A DNA stretch of 11,011 bases. Source: Cephalothrix spiralis. Its lineage: Eukaryota; Nemertea; Palaeonemertea; Archinemertea; Cephalotrichidae. Within the stretch, counting starts at the first letter, position 1, and every line of letters starts with the position of its first letter. The DNA is taken from positions 1 to 11,011 of the forward strand of contig JAUCNG010384704.1 in NCBI GenBank assembly GCA_032353305.1. Reading direction: 5' to 3'. Positions 6,101 through 11,011 of this stretch are shown here, piece by piece. The notes below the pieces were generated by a model, which worked only from the letters and a program-made list of their open reading frames with translations, was not told the DNA's origin and did not search any database. A program made the position numbers and the translations under genes.

Positions 6101-9057
6101 TATAATTTTTTTCCTATCAATTTCATGAATTTTAATGTCAAGAATTATCTTTCTATTCGTTGTAGGCAACGAATTGGCAGTGAATATTAAGATCAGTGAA
6201 TGATGCAATATTTCATAAAGAAGATGACGTACCATCGAACTATATCTGGTGATTCTTCAACATATTGCAGTTTAAGTAAAGGTATTAAAGAACACATCAC
6301 AAATCCCATGCCGAAGGAACTGAAGCCCAGGGCAACAATTCCAATATATAACATTGTATCCTAAAAATATATAGAAAAGAAAAATAGTAGTTTTAAAAGG
6401 CTTATATCATCTTACTTCTTATAGCATTATAACTTAAAAGCCGTCTGGTGGCGCGCTATACATAATTCTGCCCGCTGTTTATAGGGTTGTATCTTCAAAA
6501 ATACAGGAGATATGGATCTGATATTCTAAATGTATTAGAAAAATGGTGTTCTTAACAGTATGCTAAAGTTTCATTCTTATATCATTTATAGTTTTTAAGT
6601 TATCTTAATTTGCGCAACTCGGGTCAAAAAACGGAATATCATAGAAAGACGATAAGATTTGTCCTTTCTTTAAAAACCCGGCGAAATAAATAAAAATGCT
6701 TTCGGCTTAAAATTTTGAAATAATGTTCACATTGACCAGGTGACCATAATTTGCTTATCCTTGTCACTTTAACACTTTTATTAGGTTTCTATGATTGTAT
6801 TTTTTGAATTTATGGCGACATATAACACACAAATTTATCAGGACGTCCAAAAAATAGCGTCCTGTATGAGAATTCGCTTACTGTGATGCACTTTCACTTT
6901 ATGATTGAACTACATTCCTTTGAGATACAGTGCTGAAATTTATGCCACGAAAAGAAAACATCGATGTTAAATTTATTCTAAAACTTGTTATTTTCCAAAC
7001 GCAAGGTTTTTAAATAACAGGCAAAGGCATAACTTAAAAACTTTTTTTAATGACATAAAAATAAAAACTTTAGCACACGAACACCATTCGTCTACTACGT
7101 GCAGAATATTAAATGATAATTATCTTTCGTATTTTTGAAGATACAACCTGGTAAACAGCGGGCGGATATATAGACATAATGTCATACTATTATAAATTTT
7201 TGTTTTTAAATGAGATGTGCCAACTATGAATCATTGTACATAATAAGTGGTGGATAATTAACCCTTAGCGGGTAATCTTCTGATAGCTTTCCATCAAAAA
7301 TGATTATATTTATCGAAGCGCTGCTGCTTGGAAAGGTCACAAGGATCTATCACCATTGTGATGATAGATAATACCGGTATAGTGTTTGTTTTATTTCCCC
7401 AGAAGAATTTCCTGGAATTTCGATCTAGTATCAGTGTGATAAATTGAATGCCTCAAAGCAGCCTCTTATTATCATACCGGTATAAATGAGACTTAATTAA
7501 AATTATAATAAGTTGATTAGTCACCGTAAAATCATTTCTGTTTTCCTCATATCTATATAAATGAATTCCAAATAGTACTACCATTCCTAAAAAAGACCAC
7601 GATAGAGTTTAAGCAATAATATAGTGAAGTATCAAAGTAAATGATTAAATAAATGTTCTTATCCCAGGCCACAAATGAGATTATCTCCATTTCTTTATAC
7701 CTTTGAGTCCAAGGGTTTTCCAATATTATTAAATATAACTGCTTTGTATAATTTAATTGTATAGAGTATATGATATAATGAAAAAGTATCAAAATTGTTT
7801 AAAACGTTAACAAATTATAAAAAAATGAATTAATTATTTAAGTTATTTTAAACTTTAGAATAATTTAATAGTTTGAATTTGTTTACACGTAATTATATTT
7901 ATAATTTAATTTTGTTTTTACCGAGTGTTTGTAGAGATGTGCCAATGAGAATTGTCCAGAACTTTCCTAATAATACATCAGCGAGAAATGCGCCAACCAA
8001 AGGAGGTATTGTAAACGCTATTCCTGCAAATTTGTAAAAAAATCATTATAAACAACAATTGGTGTAGAGTAATCGCCATCCGGCTCTTGATACAATTCAA
8101 CATTCTATCACTAAAAAAGAAAAAAGGTAAAATTACATGTATATCCTACATGATCCTACATGTATTTTAGAACGATGTTGCCGCCGACGAGATTGTTGGT
8201 CCGAATTTTTTTTCCTCGCCGCAAAACAGGAATTTTTGAAAAGCTAGATTGTTAAGCTATCAATACCACCACATGCTTGGTTAGTTACACGTGAATAATA
8301 ATAAATTTGCATATATTTACCGAGATAGACATAAACCTCCCACATTGAGTCCCTCGTTGACATATTTTTATAATGTATTTCTGATACACGGACTATTTCA
8401 GGTAGAAGGGTAAAAAATGCAATTCCATTGAAGCACACCACAAACAAAATAGCCACCGTTCCTTTTCTTCTTTCACTCCCCTCACTGTTTTTGCCGATTA
8501 ACCTCTGATTAGCTGCATCCCTTAGTGAACAAAAATAAAAAATAAGTAGTTGAAAATAAAGGCAAAGGCCGGTGTGGTCGAAACGGGGCCTATATTGTGT
8601 ACCTACTACAGTGTATGCAACCTGATGCAACCAGGAAATTATTTGACGATTAGTACTTAGGCCTAATTCAAATTGAAAGGATTAATAGTTTTAAGCAAAA
8701 CAAAGTAAAAAGTAAATTTAACCATCCCATTTCTAGGGACTGATCGAATCTCACTTCTTATATGAGTGAAATAGACGAATAATACCGGCCTTCGGGATGA
8801 AATTATACATGTTACTGCAAATTGAATTTCATTACTTTTGTATAGCCCATCTTAATTGGCCCGTTGGTGTTGTTAGTTTTGGACATCACTAATGATCACT
8901 AATCCCTTCAAGGCACTCTAAAAGAACTACATGTATTTGATAAGGACTTGAAAAATCTCAGTCAAATTAATACGACCTTTACATAATGTATACATTATAA
9001 AAATCGAAGTGATATTGAAAATAGAACTTACCTGGACCCTGACATCGTTGTGGTCAT
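3014..9057 (-). CDS. Divergent POT/PTR-family (SLC15-like) transporter, 11 coding exons, 554 aa
   Basis: This is a complete spliced gene. Exons in transcript order are 9057-9032, 8520-8321, 8023-7922, 7586-7525, 6360-6233, 6030-5831, 5553-5402, 5132-4865, 4424-4260, 3837-3661 and 3198-3014. Every intron is GT-AG, intron phases are 2,1,1,0,2,1,0,1,1,1, and the join is open to a TAA. The protein has about 12 hydrophobic helices (roughly 30-51, 71-91, 98-118, 133-158, 173-194, 206-224, 271-291, 341-360, 380-400, 411-432, 451-478 and 499-521). The TM2-TM3 signature GAFLADVLLGKFWTIL (86-101), YAQ in TM7 (288-290) and GFADMF in TM10 (425-430) place it in POT/PTR, whose members usually carry peptides, histidine or nitrate with protons across plasma or endolysosomal membranes. 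The length of 554 aa is typical. TM1 reads VxxNGIAFF where ExxER[FL]AYY is expected, and the TM4 lysine is absent, so substrate and coupling are unknown. The family call is firm; orthology to a particular SLC15 member is not claimed. Confidence 0.87.
3661..3837 (-). CDS. Coding exon 10 (residues 435-494): TM10-TM11 loop and TM11
   Basis: The acceptor is ctattttcag|CA and the donor is GTTG|GTAAGT, phase 1 to phase 1, 177 bp. It encodes AYNYAFWEARQTLPGL, aligning with GLEFAY.QAP.SMRSL of POT proteins, then TM11 (about 451-478, rich in Gly, Cys and Tyr). A charged loop (MEKWQYEVE) leads to TM12. A second open frame overlapping this exon gives no family match and is a shadow. Confidence 0.87.
4260..4424 (-). 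CDS. Coding exon 9 (residues 380-435): TM9 and TM10
   Basis: The acceptor is ctctttttag|AG and the donor is GCAG|GTATGT, phase 1 to phase 1, 165 bp. TM9 carries LALGLSATGMLIAF, matching the R[IM]G[IV]G[ML] start of this helix in the family. TM10 has PTIVLIGFADMF, equivalent to P[QT][YF].L[IL]G.AE.F; the usual acidic Glu is Asp428. This is one of the more conserved stretches. Confidence 0.9.
4865..5132 (-). CDS. Coding exon 8 (residues 291-380): large TM7-TM8 loop and TM8
   Basis: The acceptor is tacgtacag|TTATTT. The donor is taken as ATAA|GTAAGT (exon end 4865); an in-frame alternative, CGAG|GTATAA (end 4871), would drop two residues. The exon encodes a roughly 50-residue extracytosolic loop with Cys305 and Cys314 and N-glycosylation sequons at Asn307, Asn311 and Asn320, then TM8 (LGISSGIIFITLPLILLTP). 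The ending FKRGIK resembles the RGI segment that precedes TM9 in many POT/NPF proteins, which favours the longer form. Confidence 0.85.
5402..5553 (-). CDS. Coding exon 7 (residues 240-290): central cytosolic linker and TM7
   Basis: The acceptor is aattatag|GAAAG and the donor is GCTCAG|GTTTGT, phase 1 to phase 0, 152 bp. A polar linker with many Gln, Asn and Asp residues (about 249-269) is followed by TM7, ending LYELVYAQ. YAQ replaces the YDQ or YFQ common in bacterial and animal peptide transporters and resembles plant NPF members. Confidence 0.87.
5831..6030 (-). CDS. Coding exon 6 (residues 173-240): TM5 and TM6
   Basis: The acceptor is taccatag|G and the donor is CAAG|GTATGT, phase 2 to phase 1, 200 bp. 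TM5 begins RWYIWAMSISGCVSSYIVP, in the place of the POT FYxxINxGSL motif. The aromatic cluster and small Gly/Ser positions remain, but no Asn was seen at the expected site. TM6 follows at about 206-224, then the start of the cytosolic linker between the two six-helix halves. Confidence 0.88.
6233..6360 (-). CDS. Coding exon 5 (residues 131-173): TM4
   Basis: The acceptor is atttttag|GATACA and the donor is CGATG|GTACGT, phase 0 to phase 2, 128 bp. TM4 starts YIGIVALGFSSFGMGF, which aligns with the ALGTGGIKP segment of POT proteins. The proline and the lysine used in proton/substrate coupling are replaced by Met148 and Gly147. The GADQF-like stretch that usually follows is replaced by hydrophobic residues (CSLIPLLKLQ). 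Confidence 0.85.
6456..6606 (+). repeat. Left inverted repeat of the intron 4 element
   Basis: This arm begins near CTATACATAATTCTGCCCGC and runs to GTTTTTAAGTTATCTT. It pairs with the right arm with scattered substitutions and small indels, so the copy is not recent. The outer edge is uncertain by about 10 bp. Confidence 0.68.
7026..7178 (-). repeat. Right inverted repeat of the intron 4 element
   Basis: Read on the minus strand, this arm repeats the blocks of the left arm in order: CCCGCTGTTTA, GGTTGTATCTTC, AATGGTGTTC, TGCTAAAGTTT and TTTTTAAGTTAT. The outer edge at GATATATAGACATA is approximate. Confidence 0.68.
7371..7483. repeat. Pair of ATACCGGTAT palindromes in intron 4
   Basis: The 10 bp palindrome ATACCGGTAT occurs at 7371-7380 and 7474-7483, each in a similar context (ATAATACCGGTATAG and TATCATACCGGTATAA). 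The spacing is 103 bp. They may be remnants of ends of a small element, but no convincing longer inverted repeat joins them. Confidence 0.55.
7525..7586 (-). CDS. Coding exon 4 (residues 110-130): TM3 and following loop
   Basis: This is a 62 bp exon with acceptor ttttttag|GAATGG and donor ACG|GTGACT, phase 1 to phase 0. It encodes MVVLFGIHLYRY, completing TM3, then a charged loop (EENRND). The donor is the weakest in the gene, and it opens the longest intron (7524-6361, 1164 bp), which contains the foldback element. Frame continuity with exons 3 and 5 supports it. Confidence 0.78.
7922..8023 (-). CDS. Coding exon 3 (residues 76-110): TM2 and start of TM3, PTR signature
   Basis: The acceptor is aaatttgcag|G and the donor is CTCG|GTAAAA, phase 1 to phase 1, 102 bp. 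It contains GAFLADVLLGKFWTIL (86-101), the best match in the gene to the conserved POT segment around [G]G[WF][LI]AD..LG[RK][YF]WTI. The Asp-91, Gly-95, basic-96 and Trp-98 pattern is retained. This exon carries most of the weight of the family assignment. Confidence 0.9.
8321..8520 (-). CDS. Coding exon 2 (residues 9-76): cytosolic N-terminus and TM1
   Basis: The acceptor is ttcactaag|G and the donor is CTCG|GTAAAT. It encodes a polar, basic N-terminus ending in SERRKG, then TM1 (about 30-51), which contains VVCFNGIAFF. POT proteins normally carry ExxER[FL]AYY here; the aligned residues are Val37, Asn40 and Gly41, with only the AYY-like Ala43-Phe44-Phe45 kept. The TM1-TM2 loop, extracytosolic in this family, has a possible N-glycosylation site at Asn61-Met-Ser. 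Confidence 0.85.
8983..8998. repeat. Perfect 16 bp palindrome near the intron 1 donor
   Basis: ATAATGTATACATTAT is a perfect palindrome located 33 bp inside intron 1. It could be a binding site for a dimeric factor or could occur by chance in AT-rich DNA. Confidence 0.6.
9032..9057 (-). CDS. Coding exon 1 of the POT-family transporter (residues 1-9)
   Basis: This short exon encodes MTTTMSGS plus two bases of Arg9 and ends at the strong donor CAG|GTAAGT. The ATG is the first in this frame after an in-frame TAA upstream. Its context is weak, with T at -3. The ATG at codon 5 has A at -3 and could be used instead, which would shorten the cytosolic N-terminus by four residues. It is chosen as the first exon because it joins exon 2 in phase 2 and restores AG|G (Arg). 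Confidence 0.72.
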
Positions 9058-9067
9058 GGAAGAATAA

Positions 9068-9106
9068 TTATTCAATGCACATATTAAGCTTTATGATCCG
9101 TTTCAT
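9068..9106 (-). other. Upstream ORF of 12 codons in the predicted 5' UTR
   Basis: An ATG with A at -3 opens a 12-codon frame ending in TAA only 10 nt before the main ATG, in a different frame from it. A second ATG inside the same uORF also has A at -3. The main start has T at -3. If the transcript begins upstream of 9106, this arrangement would be expected to lower translation of the transporter. The 5' end is not known, so function is inference. Confidence 0.4.
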
Positions 9107-9162
9107 TATTTCACGGACTTATGTTTGCTAATTAATCTAAATTTAACTCAGAGTTCTGACTA

Positions 9163-9170
9163 CTTATATA
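9163..9170 (-). promoter_or_regulatory. Candidate TATA box (TATATAAG)
   Basis: On the minus strand, TATATAAG lies 105 nt upstream of the chosen ATG, within a small GC-richer patch. Initiation about 30 nt downstream would fall near 9140 and leave a 5' UTR of roughly 80 nt. No clear initiator element was recognised. An untranslated exon further upstream cannot be excluded. Confidence 0.35.
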
Positions 9171-9737
9171 GGCTACTTCCAAACCGGGAAGTAAATCGTA
9201 TCTATTCTTGTTTTTTGTTAAGGTAATTTTGTTTATTGACATTGAATTCGATATCATTGACCTAGAAGTTATCAGCTCTATATTTAGAATAATAATTTAA
9301 TCACATTCCTATAATGTACATAGCCTATAGACGTACAATTTCAACTTTCGTGGATATTGAGCATTTTTATGCATGTTATTGGGCATCTTATTTTTATCCG
9401 GGCCAAGGTTGTACCGGCATAGTTGGGTTTAAAATGCGTGGTGGGGGGGTGTCTACTGCGTCGAAGCGGGATAAGACTTAAAGGTGGAGGAGCAGATAGA
9501 TTTCATCTATACCGAGGGTGCATAACTTAGGCCTACTTCAAGGTAGGCTACATCTGATCACAAATTGCTTTGGATGACCAACTGGTCCCCATTCCCTGTA
9601 AATTCAAATCTGTAATGATATCAGTTGACTCAATGAAAACCTGCTGTTTCTTAAAAGTTTTCAATTCACGTTTATAGGATCTTATAGAGGCGGCGAAATT
9701 CAAATACACTAGTTGTAACCAAGGTAAAGCCGTAGTG

Positions 9738-9754
9738 GATCAAATATTTTGATC
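9738..9754. repeat. Perfect 7 bp stem with 3 nt loop
   Basis: GATCAAA TAT TTTGATC forms a perfect hairpin in the upstream flank. No function is recognised. Confidence 0.6.
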
Positions 9755-10882
9755 AGCAGAAGTTAAAATAAATATTTGCGGAATGCATCGCTTGTAAATC
9801 AGGTTTTTCAGTGGGCACGGCCCTAAAAATTGCTCGACTTCTAGGTCTTCAGGAGTCGTCGGGGTTAGATCTACATAGTAGGTGCATGTAGCGGCCGGAC
9901 TGTGGTTACTTTTTAGGTTTAAAACCTACATGTATAGGCTACATGTAAATAATATGGTCGATCTATTCAAAAAATATTTTATGGTCGTGGTCTATAGATA
10001 GACCCGGGTCTCGGCATCGGAAACCAAAAACATTAGGCTCTGTGAGGAAGAGATCATTGACTCGTCGTTTTATCTTGTCATAGACTCGATTAACTCTCGA
10101 ATTTATTTAGCTATCGACTTATCGTATGGGACTGTTTATAATTTTACTATAAAGTTCGAAGTCAAATCTAAATGAACGTCCTTTGTAACGTTTGAAAAGT
10201 GACTATTTTCTCGCATTCCGACATTTATTTATTAGTGGTCTGATTTTATTCAAGATCAAAGAATTAAAATGCTAAAAATGATAATTCACCACAATTTTAT
10301 CTAAAATTGGATAAATTGGAAAGATAATAAGTTCACATTTTGACATTATAAAAGGACTATTTTATACCAGGTTTATCACAGAATCCTTCAGTCGAACTAT
10401 TTATTATTTGTGGCGCACCGATTAAAATGTCGAAATGCCAAACGCGGGAACGAAAAACTGAAATGTTGACACCGTTTTAAAAGTGAAACTTCTAGGTAAT
10501 TTTACTTGATATTCGTAAGATTTTATTAGATTTGCAAGGAGTAGCACTCACTACTACTAGCTTAGGCCTAGGGAACCTTCGACTATAATTAAATGTGATT
10601 TTATTTTTGAATTTCAAATTTTCAATTTCACTAATTTCAATCATTTCAGTGTTTGAGTAAAAACAGCAAATCTGTTACCTGATTGTGTTATAAAGGCTCT
10701 GTTACAGTTACACTGGGCCAATTTTTAATGCCGTTCTTGATAAAACATATGATATGACCTGACCATTCGGCATTCCCGACTAAAAGTAAAATTTGTCAAA
10801 AATTGGATCAACATGATCAAGATCTTGTGATTCGGGACAGAAAATTCAAAATTTTATTAATTTAATGAATTAATCATGACCA

Positions 10883-10911
10883 GGGTGGGCATGCAGGGTC
10901 TGTGCCCACCC
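10883..10911. repeat. GC-rich 9 bp perfect hairpin in AT-rich flank
   Basis: GGGTGGGCA (10883-10891) pairs perfectly with TGCCCACCC (10903-10911) across an 11 nt loop, and is followed by CCTAAAAAACC. The base composition contrasts strongly with the surrounding AT-rich DNA, which suggests a piece of a repeat family. The element was not identified. Confidence 0.65.
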
Positions 10912-11011
10912 CCTAAAAAACCTCCTGATAAAATAATCTTAGCCTACTCAATTATTTTATTCCAATGTATACTTTTGTCCTGCTATTTCCTATGTTTTAA
11001 AGATCGTTAGG

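Larger units (their letters stand above)
6456..7178. mobile_element. Foldback/MITE-like element with ~150 bp diverged inverted repeats, in intron 4
   Basis: The two arms (about 6456-6606 and 7026-7178) are inverted copies. The best-kept core, 6471-6504 against the complement of 7129-7162, matches at 31 of 34 positions. Further matching blocks include AATGGTGTTC, TGCTAAAGTTT and GTTTTTAAGTTAT in the same order. The spacer of about 420 bp has no open frame, so this is a non-autonomous element. Target-site duplications were not resolved. It lies wholly within the longest intron of the transporter gene. Confidence 0.72.
9175..11011. other. Upstream flank, no gene seen
   Basis: No exon, RNA gene or long open frame could be supported. 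The stretch holds several small palindromes, a G7 run near 9444, a 12 bp palindrome AGACCCGGGTCT at 10000-10011, a GCCTAC/GTAGGC hairpin at 9531-9548 and the GC-rich hairpin at 10883-10911. Regulatory sequence for the transporter may lie here, but none is identifiable by eye. Confidence 0.55.

Noticed and set aside
7553-7792. Minus-strand open frame of 79 codons
   Set aside because: It covers intron 3 and overlaps exon 4 in the wrong frame. It has no family match, whereas the exon 4 frame continues the transporter.
8521-8630. Upstream extension of exon 2 with an ATG at 8630
   Set aside because: This stretch is a pyrimidine-rich acceptor tract and intron sequence. Splicing from exon 1 at 9032 joins in phase, and the extension does not resemble the N-terminus of the family.
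3014-9057. Reading the gene as an UNC93-like or other MFS transporter
   Set aside because: The first impression came from isolated exons. Once they were joined, the GAFLAD..LGKFWTI signature and the order of TM9-TM11 motifs fitted POT/PTR specifically.
10605-10650. Pyrimidine-rich run with repeated TTTCA ending in CAG, like a splice acceptor
   Set aside because: No open coding frame with a recognisable product follows on the plus strand, so it is probably chance in AT-rich DNA.
10883-10916. Helitron 3' end (hairpin followed by CTRR)
   Set aside because: CTAA lies one base after the stem instead of about ten, and no other Helitron feature was seen.

Overview
The window is eukaryotic nuclear DNA, almost certainly from an invertebrate animal. 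It is very AT-rich and has one gene split into short exons by small GT-AG introns. It also holds a degraded tRNA-derived SINE, a foldback DNA element inside an intron, and scattered copies of short palindromes such as TACATGTA and TAGGCCTA. I could not fix the phylum. These palindromes fit a marine deuterostome or a lophotrochozoan, but that is inference.

Layout. Bases 1 to about 3000 are non-coding, with a tRNA-like SINE head near 1289-1365 and its probable body to about 1530. Bases 3014-9057 hold one complete minus-strand gene, reconstructed by hand from 11 coding exons: 9032-9057, 8321-8520, 7922-8023, 7525-7586, 6233-6360, 5831-6030, 5402-5553, 4865-5132, 4260-4424, 3661-3837 and 3014-3198. 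The phases join without a stop to give 1665 nt, or 554 residues. A possible TATA box and a short upstream ORF precede the start codon. An AATAAA lies 18 nt after the stop codon. Bases 9060-11011 are upstream, non-coding and rich in small palindromes.

The gene encodes a 12-helix transporter of the proton-dependent oligopeptide transporter family (POT/PTR, animal SLC15, plant NPF). The clearest evidence is the TM2-TM3 signature GAFLADVLLGKFWTIL, together with the order of the other helices. It is a divergent member. The ExxER proton-coupling motif of TM1, the TM4 lysine and the GADQF-like segment after TM4 are all replaced, although the reading frame and splice sites are intact. This divergence is the most interesting point in the window. 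Intron 4, the longest intron, is enlarged by an element of about 720 bp with inverted repeats of about 150 bp.
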